From assembly GCF_018860975.1 (NCBI RefSeq), contig NZ_JAHKQI010000005.1:496001-560000 (forward strand): a stretch of DNA of 64,000 nt, in the 5' to 3' direction. Source of the DNA: Lentibacter algarum (GTDB lineage Bacteria; Pseudomonadota; Alphaproteobacteria; Rhodobacterales; Rhodobacteraceae). Of the stretch, positions 1-7,204 are shown in pieces (the first letter of the stretch is position 1; the number at the start of each line of letters is the position of its first letter). Below the pieces are notes generated by a model. The model was not told where the DNA came from and did no database searches. It saw nothing but the letters and a program-made list of their open reading frames with translations. The translations under genes were made by a program, and so were the position numbers.

Positions 1-1
1 G

Positions 2-355
2 GCGTTCATGGATGCGAGCAGTGATATTTGGGGCAGTGCCGACGGCTGGCAAGGCAAAATCGCGGCAGGGATGACTGTTGCCACGTATCCGAGCGGCGAC
101 AAGCTTAACTCGCTGATGCAGATGGCGGTGTTTGCGGCGCAACACGGGATGATCTGGGTTGGGCTTGATGACATTGGTGCGCCTGTTGAGCCTGAGAAGG
201 TTGGCATCAATGAGGACGGGTTTTGCCTTGGGATGGGCGCGACATCGGTGCACGATAAGGCGCAAATGATAAGGGCGAGCGATGTGATCACCGCTCGCCG
301 CTTTGCTGGACGTATCTATGAGGCAACCGCGCGTTGGAAGCGCGGCGCAGTTTAG
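2..355 (+). CDS. NAD(P)H-dependent oxidoreductase / flavodoxin-like protein, C-terminal part (5' end cut by window)
   Basis: Partial gene: the frame is already open at base 2, and the first ATG (base 8) lies inside the conserved region, so the true start is upstream of the window. The visible part of about 117 residues resembles the C-terminal half of WrbA/NADPH-dependent FMN reductase-like flavodoxin folds: a small-residue/aromatic loop (FMDASSDIWGS), then 'GKIAAGMTVATYPSGDK', and a stretch on an H-G-M-I-W-V-G-L pattern expected for the last beta strand and FMN-side loop. The family usually binds FMN and reduces quinones or other acceptors with NAD(P)H in the cytoplasm. The family call is by pattern only; the N-terminal FMN phosphate loop is not in view. 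Confidence 0.6.
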   Translation, partial: AFMDASSDIWGSADGWQGKIAAGMTVATYPSGDKLNSLMQMAVFAAQHGMIWVGLDDIGAPVEPEKVGINEDGFCLGMGATSVHDKAQMIRASDVITARRFAGRIYEATARWKRGAV

Positions 356-364
356 CTTTCCAGT

Positions 365-1228
365 TTAGCTTTCCAGTTTATCTTGGGTTTTCGTCTCGAA
401 ATCAGAAGCGTCGTGGCGCTCGCGTAGTTGGCTGGAAAGCTCGCCAAAGGCGCGGTTGACCATGCGGCCACGGCTGACGGCAGGGCGCGCGTCTATTGCT
501 TCGGCCCAGCGGGTGACGTTTTTGTAGCTGGCGACGTCAAGGAACTCGGCGGCCTCATAGAGGCGTCCAAGCACCAGCTGACCATACCACGCCCAGTTGG
601 CCATGTCGGCGATGGTGTAGTCTTCGCCCGAGAGGTAGGTGTTGTTGGCAAGGCGGCGGTCGAGCACGTCGAGCTGGCGTTTGACTTCCATGGCGAAGCG
701 ATTGATCGGGTATTCGTATTTTTCAGGCGCATAGGCGTAGAAGTGCCCGAAGCCGCCGCCGAGGTAGGGCGCTGAGCCCATTTGCCAGAACAACCAGTTG
801 AGGCATTCGCCGCGCGCGGCCGCGTCTGTCGGGATGAAGGCGCCGAACTTTTCGGCCAGTTGCAACAGGATGCTGCCGCTTTCAAACATCCGGCGTGGCG
901 GCGTTTCGGAGTGATCCATCAGCGCCGGAATTTTGGAGTTTGGGTTGATCTCAACGAAGCCCGAGCCGAACTGGTCGCCATCGCCGATGTTGATCAGCCA
1001 TGCGTCATATTCTGCACCAGTGTGGCCAGCGGCGAGCAGCTCTTCCAAGAGAACGGTGACTTTGACGCCATTGGGCGTTGCCAGCGAGTAGAGTTGCAGC
1101 GGGTGCTTGCCGACCGGCAGCTCTTTGTCGCTGATGGCGCCTGCGATGGGGCGGTTGATCGAGGCAAAGCGGCCGCCGCTTTCTTGATCCCATGTCCAGA
1201 CTTTGGGGGGGGTGTATGTATCGCTCAT
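365..1228 (-). CDS. yghU: glutathione S-transferase family protein, YghU type
   Basis: 287 residues from ATG 1228 (MSDTYTPPKVWTWD). An upstream in-frame ATG at 1441 would add about 70 residues that look like untranslated leader, so it was not used. The sequence has the YghU-type long N-terminal arm, a thioredoxin-like N-domain with LYSLATPNGVKVTVLLEEL, the substrate loop GDGDQFGSGFVEINPNSKIP, then an all-helical C-domain. YghU and YfcG of E. coli are nu-class GSTs that bind two glutathione molecules and reduce disulfides or organic peroxides. Cytoplasmic. It is divergent from the flavoprotein gene at 1440, so the two probably share a promoter region of about 210 bp. Confidence 0.85.
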   Translation of the reverse strand: MSDTYTPPKVWTWDQESGGRFASINRPIAGAISDKELPVGKHPLQLYSLATPNGVKVTVLLEELLAAGHTGAEYDAWLINIGDGDQFGSGFVEINPNSKIPALMDHSETPPRRMFESGSILLQLAEKFGAFIPTDAAARGECLNWLFWQMGSAPYLGGGFGHFYAYAPEKYEYPINRFAMEVKRQLDVLDRRLANNTYLSGEDYTIADMANWAWYGQLVLGRLYEAAEFLDVASYKNVTRWAEAIDARPAVSRGRMVNRAFGELSSQLRERHDASDFETKTQDKLES

Positions 1229-1439
1229 GTTAACTGTCCTGTTTGGTGTTTCATTGGTGAAGGTAATGAAAACCACGGCGAATGACAGGGGCAAAAACGC
1301 AAACGTGATGTGCGCTGGCGCGGGGCTGCGGTTTTCGGGAAACCTGAAACTCGAATTCGAGAGTGAAAAAACGCAAAAAGGCGGCTTGTCAGCCTCGCAA
1401 TTCTGCGACTTCATCATGAGAACAAAAATGGAGAGCAAC

Positions 1440-3833
1440 ATGGTGAGCAGTGCGAAAGTTGTGGTTATTGGCGGTGGGATTGCGGGGTGTTCGACGCTGT
1501 ATCACCTCACGCAGGAAGGCATCACTGATGCGGTTCTGATCGAACGCGACGAGCTGACCAGCGGCACGACGTGGCACTCGGCGGCGCAGGTGACGAACTT
1601 TGGCATGAACCAGACGATGGTTGGCCTCAAGTCGCATTCGATTGCGCTCTATAAGGAGCTGTCGGAGGACGCGGATTATCCGATCAACTACCACCATGCT
1701 GATGGGGGCATTCGCCTTGCCAACACTCAAGAGCAGATGGAGGGCTACCGGCATTTTGCTTCGATGGCCAAGGGCATGGGTGTCGAGTTTGAGGTGATTG
1801 ATGCTGAAGAATGCGCGCGACGGCATCCGCTTTTGGTGACGGACGGGCTGCTTGGCGGTTTGTGGGATCCGCTTGATGGTGATATTGACCCGGCGCAGCT
1901 TTGCCAAGCTTTGGCGCGGAGGGCGCGAAAGGCGGGGGCAAAAGTGCTGCGCCACAGGCCGGTGACGGGGCTGACGCAGCGGCCAGACCACAGTTGGATT
2001 GTGCACACCGAGCAGGGCGACATTGATGCCGAGATCGTGGTCAATGCGGGCGGCTACCGTTGCAACGAGATCGGCGCGATGATGGGCGTGAGCCTGCCTG
2101 TTGCCAGCATGGAGCATCAGTATTTTCTGACCGAGCCTATCAAGGCGATCGAGGATGCGGGGCACCGCATGCCGCTTATTCGCTGCCCGATTTCTGACTA
2201 TTACTCGCGGCAGGAAAAGAACGGTTTGCTGATCGGGTTCTATGAGCAGGGCTGCAAAACATGGGGCATGGACGGGATTGATCCGAACTTCAGCAATTCT
2301 CTCAGCCCTGATGACCCGGAGCGCGTTATCGAGACCTTTGAAGGCGCGATGGCAAGGATGCCGGCGATTGGGGAAGTTGGGATTCATACGATTGTGAACG
2401 GGCCGATTACATACACGATTGACGGCGCGCCGCTGGTTGGGCCGATCCCGGGCAAGCGCAATGCGTTTTGCATTACGGGCCTGCGGGCCGGGCTTGGGGA
2501 AGGCGGCGGGCATGGCTGGCTGCTGGCGCAGATGATCGCGCATGGCGAGGCAGTATATGACACCTGGTGCATTGATCCGCGGCGCTTTACGGGGCACGCG
2601 AGTGTTGAGCTGACGGCGCTGAAGGCGATTGAGGATTACCAAAACGAGTTCCGCTTTCACTTCCCCCATGAACACAGGCCTGCCGGTCGGCCGATGAAGA
2701 CCACGCCTTTGACGGCAGTTCTGGAAGCCGAGGGCGGGCATTTTGGCACGGTCAACGGCTGGGAGCGTTTGGAGTATGTCAAGCCGGCGCCTGACTTTGA
2801 GGAAGATCACAGCTTTCGCTTTACCAACGCGTTTGACACCATCGGCGACGAGGTGCGCGCCGTGCAGAGCGGTGCCGGCATCACCGAAGTGAGCGGCTTT
2901 AACCGGTTCGAGATCACCGGATCGGGGGCGCACGACTTCCTTGATCGCATGACTTGCGGCCGCTTGCAGCGCAATGAGGGGCGTGTCGGGCTGAGCTATT
3001 TACTCAACCATCAGGGCATGATCAAGGCCGAGGCGACGGTTGCGAACCTGAGCGGAGGGCGCATCTGGTATGGCTCGGCGGCGGCGAGTGAGTTTCACGA
3101 TATGGACTGGCTGACGCAGCATATCGAGGCCGATGAAGATGTGCAGATTAGGTCACTGACCAACGACATGACCATCCTGGTTATCGCGGGGCCAAACTCG
3201 CGGGATGTGCTGTCAGGCGCTGCGCGGGGCGACTGGAGCAACGAGGCGTTCAAATGGCTGGCGCTGCGCGAGGCGCATGTTGGGCATGTGCCTGTAGTTG
3301 TTATGCGGGTGAGCTTCTCGGGCGAGCTTGCCTATGAGATTCATGTGCCGAACTCTGGCTTGCACGCCGCCTATAAAGCACTTCGTGAAGCGGGCGAGGC
3401 CCATGGCCTGCGGTTGTTTGGTTCGCGCGCTGTTGAAAGCATGCGCCTTGAGATGGGCTTTATGCATTGGAAGGCCGAGTTGCTTACCGAGTTTAGCCCC
3501 TATGAGACAGCGCTCGCGCCATTCGTGAAGATGGAGAAAGACTTTACCGGCAAAGAGGCCTTGGCCAAGCATGAGCCGAAAGTGAAACTGGTGACTTTGG
3601 AGGTTGATTGCGATCATGCTCCTGCGCATGGCGGCGCGTCTGTTTTGCACGAAGGCCGCGTTGTCGGCACGGTGTCGTCGGGCGACTGGGGGCATCGAAC
3701 GGGCAAGAACATCGCCATGGCGTTTGTCGAGCTTGGATTGGAAAGTGAAGGGCAAGAGCTTTTTGTTGAGGTTCTCGGTGCGGCTGTGAAGGCAAGTGTG
3801 ATCAACCCGCGGGTGTATGAGGGCAGCCGTTAG
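1440..3833 (+). CDS. FAD-dependent oxidoreductase fused to GcvT-like domains (dimethylglycine/sarcosine dehydrogenase family)
   Basis: 797 residues from ATG 1440, chosen because GGAGAG lies 6 bases upstream; ATGs at 1416 and 1428 are in frame but worse placed. Domain order: DAO-type FAD domain with dinucleotide motif VVVIGGGIAGCSTLYHL (about residues 7-23), an FAO_M linker (about 380-430), then GcvT and GcvT C-terminal domains binding folate (about 440-797). The motif GTTWHSAAQ (about residue 40) contains the histidine that carries covalent FAD in dimethylglycine and sarcosine dehydrogenases. The family oxidatively demethylates N-methylglycines and passes the one-carbon unit to tetrahydrofolate. 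The exact substrate cannot be read from sequence. Creatinase at 42 kb makes sarcosine, a possible metabolic link (inference). Confidence 0.88.
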   Translation: MVSSAKVVVIGGGIAGCSTLYHLTQEGITDAVLIERDELTSGTTWHSAAQVTNFGMNQTMVGLKSHSIALYKELSEDADYPINYHHADGGIRLANTQEQMEGYRHFASMAKGMGVEFEVIDAEECARRHPLLVTDGLLGGLWDPLDGDIDPAQLCQALARRARKAGAKVLRHRPVTGLTQRPDHSWIVHTEQGDIDAEIVVNAGGYRCNEIGAMMGVSLPVASMEHQYFLTEPIKAIEDAGHRMPLIRCPISDYYSRQEKNGLLIGFYEQGCKTWGMDGIDPNFSNSLSPDDPERVIETFEGAMARMPAIGEVGIHTIVNGPITYTIDGAPLVGPIPGKRNAFCITGLRAGLGEGGGHGWLLAQMIAHGEAVYDTWCIDPRRFTGHASVELTALKAIEDYQNEFRFHFPHEHRPAGRPMKTTPLTAVLEAEGGHFGTVNGWERLEYVKPAPDFEEDHSFRFTNAFDTIGDEVRAVQSGAGITEVSGFNRFEITGSGAHDFLDRMTCGRLQRNEGRVGLSYLLNHQGMIKAEATVANLSGGRIWYGSAAASEFHDMDWLTQHIEADEDVQIRSLTNDMTILVIAGPNSRDVLSGAARGDWSNEAFKWLALREAHVGHVPVVVMRVSFSGELAYEIHVPNSGLHAAYKALREAGEAHGLRLFGSRAVESMRLEMGFMHWKAELLTEFSPYETALAPFVKMEKDFTGKEALAKHEPKVKLVTLEVDCDHAPAHGGASVLHEGRVVGTVSSGDWGHRTGKNIAMAFVELGLESEGQELFVEVLGAAVKASVINPRVYEGSR

Positions 3834-3890
3834 GGGCGCGCGGGGGCACCTGAACTGATGCTTGGCTTCAGCGGTATGTGCTCCAAGGCA

Positions 3891-4448
3891 CTACTGCGCG
3901 TGCATGCGGTGGAGGACGCCCGACATTTCTCTGATAATTTCTTGGGCCAATGACATTGGCGTTGGCCGCCGTGGGTGAAGCGTGGCTTCGACCACTTCAT
4001 GATTGCGAAGGAAGCGGGCCTCGCGTTTTGCGGCGAGGTGTTTCATGCGCAGGTTTTCTTTAAGGCATACGATCTGGATCGTGCGGACGCTTCTGTTCCG
4101 CGCCATTGCAACCACACGCTCGAACAGGGCGTCTCCTATTCCGATGTTTTGCCAGTCGGCCTCAACCGAAAAGGCCGCTTCGGTTTTTGTCGCGCAGTTT
4201 GGGGAGGTTTCGTGAAGCTCGGCAATACCGCGCAACTCCCCGTTGACGAAGGCGCCGCAAACGATGCTGTCGCTACAGTTGATGCTTTGAACGTATCTGG
4301 AGACCCCGCCATCGCTGATCGCTCCGCAGAACCGTGCTCTGCGCGACGGGGCGTCGAGCCTTTGCAGGTGATCGCAAATGATGGATTTATCATTGGCGTG
4401 AAGCCGGCGAATTGTGAGATCTGTCGCGCGTCTCTTGTGGTTCGTCAT
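3891..4448 (-). CDS. GNAT family N-acetyltransferase
   Basis: 185 residues from ATG 4448 (MTNHKRRATDLTIRRLHANDK); the longer frame upstream runs through the hairpin RNA region and was rejected. GNAT features: beta-strand start 'LTIRRLHANDKS', the GELRGIAELHE core strand, and the acetyl-CoA loop QNIGIGDALFERVVAMARNR (Q-x-x-G-x-G/A-like). It acetylates an unknown amine substrate in the cytoplasm. It lies 26 bp downstream of the terminal hairpin of the DUF1127 transcript on the same strand, so weak read-through from that stress-type operon could reach it. Substrate unknown. Confidence 0.75.
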   Translation of the reverse strand: MTNHKRRATDLTIRRLHANDKSIICDHLQRLDAPSRRARFCGAISDGGVSRYVQSINCSDSIVCGAFVNGELRGIAELHETSPNCATKTEAAFSVEADWQNIGIGDALFERVVAMARNRSVRTIQIVCLKENLRMKHLAAKREARFLRNHEVVEATLHPRRPTPMSLAQEIIREMSGVLHRMHAQ

Positions 4449-4474
4449 ACAGCACCTGTTTGGCTGAAAACCGA

Positions 4475-4590
4475 GGCCAGCATCTTCGGGAGGAGGTGAA
4501 GATGCTGGCCCTATGCATTGGCGTTCCTTGTTGAATTTTCGCCGCTGCTCGTGCTGCCTTACTCTGGGAGGAGCGAGGGACAGCACTTTT
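4475..4590 (-). ncRNA. CcsR/'cuckoo'-like sRNA: two hairpins with CUCCUCCC loops
   Basis: On the minus strand, just after the second DUF1127 gene, are two stem-loops. Hairpin A (4551-4586) pairs GTGCTG with CAGCAC plus inner CC/GG and CTC/GAG pairs, exposing GCTCCTCCCA. Hairpin B (4475-4510) is a perfect 13-bp stem (GGCCAGCATCTTC) with loop ACCTCCTCCC, followed by TCGGTTTT, which could terminate transcription. In Rhodobacter sphaeroides the CcsR sRNAs ('conserved CCUCCUCCC motif stress-induced RNAs') lie downstream of a DUF1127 gene (ccaF1) and carry anti-Shine-Dalgarno sequences in their loops; the wider alphaproteobacterial set is called cuckoo RNAs. The arrangement here matches. Seen: structure and synteny. 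Inferred: processing from the DUF1127 transcript and sequestration of other RNAs or proteins. Confidence 0.72.
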
Positions 4591-4596
4591 CGTTTG

Positions 4597-4860
4597 TTAC
4601 TGTTCGCCTGCGACCAGAACTTCTGCGTAGTTCGGGATGTCGGAGCGGGAAATGCCGATCTGCTTGAGTTGATAGTCGCTCATGCTCGAAAGTACCGACA
4701 TCATTCGGGCGGTTTGAAAAACCATGAACCCGGTGTGGAGTTTGGCTTTCGTGGCGCGCCCGAACCTTGAAAGGAAGGAAAAGTGACGAAGTGCGCTCTG
4801 AAAGGGAGAATCCTCATGGATTCGGCGGTGTGGGGCGCTAACCTGTGAACTAAGAGTCAT
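4597..4860 (-). CDS. DUF1127 domain-containing protein (second of pair)
   Basis: 87 residues. The start ATG 4860 overlaps the stop region of the upstream DUF1127 gene by 11 bases and has a perfect AGGAGG six bases ahead, so translation is probably coupled. The C-terminal half carries the DUF1127 pattern 'LSSMSDYQLKQIGISRSDIP'. An N-terminal part of about 45 residues is basic and lacks recognisable motifs. DUF1127 proteins are small, arginine-rich and in alphaproteobacteria several bind RNA (CcaF1 in R. sphaeroides affects sRNA maturation). Its direct 3' neighbour is the CcsR-like hairpin RNA, which supports a role in that system. Confidence 0.82.
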   Translation of the reverse strand: MTLSSQVSAPHRRIHEDSPFQSALRHFSFLSRFGRATKAKLHTGFMVFQTARMMSVLSSMSDYQLKQIGISRSDIPNYAEVLVAGEQ

Positions 4861-5074
4861 CTGCTGCCTCCTTGGCTAAGTTTTTAATGCTGCAACGCGG
4901 AATGCCGAGGTCTTTCAGACTGCGATCAGACAGTGCTCCGAGCCCGTTGCAAGTGCTGACATAGGATTTGCGCCTTGCCAGTGCCTTGCGTAGTTGGCCC
5001 TGTATATGGCTAAAAAGTGAGCGTCCGGCATCTATTCTGTGCTCTAGCCTGCCATTTACCTGTGTCGTCGCCAT
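4850..5074 (-). CDS. DUF1127 domain-containing protein (first of pair)
   Basis: 74 residues from ATG 5074 (MATTQVNGRLEHRIDAGRSL), preceded by a perfect AGGAGG at 5 bases; an in-frame ATG 75 bases upstream has no such site. The C-terminus has the DUF1127 signature 'CNGLGALSDRSLKDLGIPRC'. It is first in an operon with the DUF1127 gene at 4597 and the hairpin RNA. A TTGTGA (5151-5146) and CTATTT (5129-5124) with 16-base spacing on this strand could be its promoter, but this is a weak match. Two near-identical 12-mers, TGCTGC(G/A)ATGCA at 5092-5103 and 5111-5122, sit in the leader. Confidence 0.85.
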   Translation of the reverse strand: MATTQVNGRLEHRIDAGRSLFSHIQGQLRKALARRKSYVSTCNGLGALSDRSLKDLGIPRCSIKNLAKEAADDS

Positions 5075-5159
5075 GATGGCCTCCTGTCTATTGCTGCGAT
5101 GCAACATTTGTGCTGCAATGCAGAAATAGAAGAATTCGATAGCGCTCACAATTTAGCAA

Positions 5160-5192
5160 TTTGGAACAGGAGCCGTTCCGATTTGGAACAGG
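5160..5192 (+). promoter_or_regulatory. direct repeat TTTGGAACAGG x2 upstream of lysR (likely operator)
   Basis: TTTGGAACAGG occurs exactly at 5160-5170 and 5182-5192, a 22-bp (two helical turns) spacing. Between them GTTCC (5175-5179) is inverted relative to the GGAAC cores at 5163-5167 and 5185-5189. The site lies in the 121-bp divergent region between DUF1127 and lysR, immediately ahead of the LysR start. LysR regulators usually bind next to their own gene, so this is a reasonable autoregulatory site, but the pattern is not a classic T-N11-A box. Confidence 0.45.
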
Positions 5193-5195
5193 TAG

Positions 5196-6107
5196 GTGGT
5201 TAAGGTGGATATATCGGCCCAGATGTTGATCTTTGCGACAGTTGTCGAGCAGGGGAGCTTTTCGGCGGCGGCGCGCTCAATGGGGCAGACACCTTCTGCG
5301 GTGAGCAAGCAGATCGGTTTGCTGGAGGATCAGGTGCATTACCGACTGCTAAACCGAACCAGAACCGGCGTATCTCCGACCGGAGAAGGCCAGGAGTTCT
5401 ATGAGAAATGCAAGGAGATGGCCGAGAAGTTCAAAGAAGCTGAAGCCTTGATTGCAAACTTTGACGGGGTTCCTCGCGGCAAGCTGCGAGTCGCTTCGAG
5501 TGTTGCTTTCGGGAAATCACAGTTGGTTCCGGCCATCCCCAAGTTTTTGGAGGCCTACCCCGAAGTTCAGGTGTCGTTAGACCTGACAGACAGGACTGTC
5601 GATTTGCAAAGTGAAGGGTTTGATGCCGTCATCTGCTTTGCCGAGCAGCACAAGAGCCCTGACATCGTTATCCGCCGTATTATGAGAAGTGGCCGTGTTT
5701 TATGTGCGTCACCGAGCTATCTTGAGAAACACGGCAGCCCTGCCAGTTTTGCCGAGCTCGCGCAGCACAACTGCCTGCGAATTGCAGGTAACGGAACGCG
5801 GAACTCCTGGAGCTTTACTGAAGGCGACGTGCGCAAGGCCTTTGATGTGCAGGGAAACTTTGAGGGCAACAGCACTGATGTGATCTACCGCGCCGCGCTT
5901 GCGGGCATAGGCATCGCGCGGTTGCCGCGATATATGGCTGATCAGAAGTTTCGAACAGGAGAGCTGGTTCCGGTTCTGCCGGAATATGCCCCGCCAAGCA
6001 CGGACATTGCTGTCATGTTTGCTGACAAGCGCAATCTGGCCCCGAAAACGCGCGCGTTCATTGATTTTCTGGTGAAAGAGTTCCGCGAAGCTGCGGTTAC
6101 ACACTAG
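5196..6107 (+). CDS. LysR family transcriptional regulator
   Basis: 303 residues if it starts at GTG 5196; GTG 5205 with AGGTGG ahead is an alternative that loses three residues. The N-terminal winged helix-turn-helix (about residues 5-64) reads 'QGSFSAAARSMGQTPSAVSKQIGLLE', followed by a linker helix and a LysR substrate-binding domain of type PBP2 (about 90-295, 'GKLRVASSVAFGKSQLVP'). Cytoplasmic DNA-binding regulator; effector unknown. Divergent from the DUF1127/sRNA operon, which is a candidate target together with its own promoter. Confidence 0.92.
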   Translation: MVKVDISAQMLIFATVVEQGSFSAAARSMGQTPSAVSKQIGLLEDQVHYRLLNRTRTGVSPTGEGQEFYEKCKEMAEKFKEAEALIANFDGVPRGKLRVASSVAFGKSQLVPAIPKFLEAYPEVQVSLDLTDRTVDLQSEGFDAVICFAEQHKSPDIVIRRIMRSGRVLCASPSYLEKHGSPASFAELAQHNCLRIAGNGTRNSWSFTEGDVRKAFDVQGNFEGNSTDVIYRAALAGIGIARLPRYMADQKFRTGELVPVLPEYAPPSTDIAVMFADKRNLAPKTRAFIDFLVKEFREAAVTH

Positions 6108-6141
6108 CAAGCGCCAGTTCATTTGCGCGGTTCTGCTCACG

Positions 6142-6171
6142 AAAAAACCCCCGAAGTTTGCACTCCGGGGG
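6142..6171 (-). terminator. intrinsic terminator (rpsU; probably bidirectional)
   Basis: Stem CCCCCGAAG (6148-6156) / CTCCGGGGG (6163-6171), one mismatch, loop of six bases. On the minus strand it is followed by six T residues (6142-6147 are A on plus), a strong U tract after rpsU. On the plus strand the tail CCTATTCTTT is weaker but may also end lysR. Confidence 0.85.
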
Positions 6172-6217
6172 CCTATTCTTTGTGTGTGTCAGAGAAGCTC
6201 TGAGTTGAGGGGATGAC

Positions 6218-6424
6218 TTACATCATACCTTCGCGCTGGGCTTTTTTGCGTGCCAGCTTGCGCTGACGGCGGATAGCTTCAGCTTTCTCGCGTGCTTTTT
6301 TCTCTGAGGGCTTTTCGAATGCTTGACGAAGTTTCATCTCACGAAAAACACCTTCACGCTGTAGCTTTTTCTTCAGGGCACGAAGCGCCTGATCTACGTT
6401 GTTTTCACGAACACTAACCTGCAT
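6218..6424 (-). CDS. rpsU: 30S ribosomal protein S21
   Basis: 68 residues, the normal length for alphaproteobacterial bS21. The start [20 protein letters not shown] and the very basic C-terminal tail ([17 protein letters not shown]) are typical. It sits in the small subunit near the 3' end of 16S rRNA and aids initiation. Single gene with its own terminator at 6142-6171, divergent from the COQ9 gene. Confidence 0.97.
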   Translation of the reverse strand: MQVSVRENNVDQALRALKKKLQREGVFREMKLRQAFEKPSEKKAREKAEAIRRQRKLARKKAQREGMM

Positions 6425-6529
6425 GTGGTTTTCACCACCTTTCTAGTTTGAAGTTGCAAGGATTTGCAGGAAGCTGGCGTATAGCAAACCCCTGCGGTTT
6501 TGTCTAGTATGAGCGCAATGGAGGCTCTG

Positions 6530-7192
6530 ATGGCTGATATAAAAGACAAACTTCTTGATGCGGCCTTGCTGCATGTGCCCTTTGACGGCTGGAGCGAGGC
6601 GAGTTTTGACGCGGCTTTGGCTGATTCTGGGGTTGAGCCTGCCTTGGCCCGTGGGTTGTGTCCGCGTGGCGCGGCTGACTTGGCGGTGGCCTATCACGAG
6701 CGCGGCGATGCACGTATGCTCGAGCGACTTTCGCAGGCTGATTTGAGCGAGCTCAAGTTTCGCGAGCGCGTGGCTTTGGCAGTGCGCTACCGGCTAGAGG
6801 CGGTTGAAGACAAGGAGCTCGTCCGCCGTGGTATGACGCTGTTTGCGCTGCCTCACTATGCGCCTGACGGTGCGCGGCTTGTCTGGAACACCTGCGGGAT
6901 GATCTGGGAAGCGCTGGACGACACCTCGCAAGACCTCAACTGGTATACAAAACGCGCGACGCTTTCGGGGGTTTACTCATCGACGCTGTTGTTCTGGCTC
7001 GGTGACACCAGTGAAGGCCATGAGGCCACGTGGGCATTTCTTGATCGCCGGATCGAGAACGTCATGCAGATTGAACAAGCCAAGGCGGGCATTCGCAAAA
7101 GCAAGCTGCTCGGTGGGTTGCTCGACAAATTCACAGAGGCAGTGCGCGCGCCTCAAAGCCGTGCTGACATGCCCGGTCATATGAACAAATAA
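6530..7192 (+). CDS. COQ9 family protein (ubiquinone biosynthesis accessory)
   Basis: 220 residues from ATG 6530 (MADIKDKLLDAALLHVPFDGWSE), chosen for GGAGG six bases upstream; ATGs at 6509 and 6518 are in frame but lack this. The opening 'LLDAALLHVPFDGWSEASF' is the family hallmark, a TetR-like fold that in eukaryotes and alphaproteobacteria binds lipid/quinone intermediates and assists COQ7 hydroxylation. The C-terminus has an amphipathic stretch (about residues 180-205). It is followed 12 bp later by a quinone oxidoreductase gene, a common pairing. Confidence 0.92.
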   Translation: MADIKDKLLDAALLHVPFDGWSEASFDAALADSGVEPALARGLCPRGAADLAVAYHERGDARMLERLSQADLSELKFRERVALAVRYRLEAVEDKELVRRGMTLFALPHYAPDGARLVWNTCGMIWEALDDTSQDLNWYTKRATLSGVYSSTLLFWLGDTSEGHEATWAFLDRRIENVMQIEQAKAGIRKSKLLGGLLDKFTEAVRAPQSRADMPGHMNK

Positions 7193-7204
7193 GAAAGCAA
7201 AGAC

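Noticed and set aside
1389-2933. 514-codon antisense frame opposite the GcvT-fused flavoprotein gene
   Set aside because: The plus-strand frame is a clear full-length family member; the antisense product has no recognisable domains and is rich in Arg/His/Pro as expected for a shadow.
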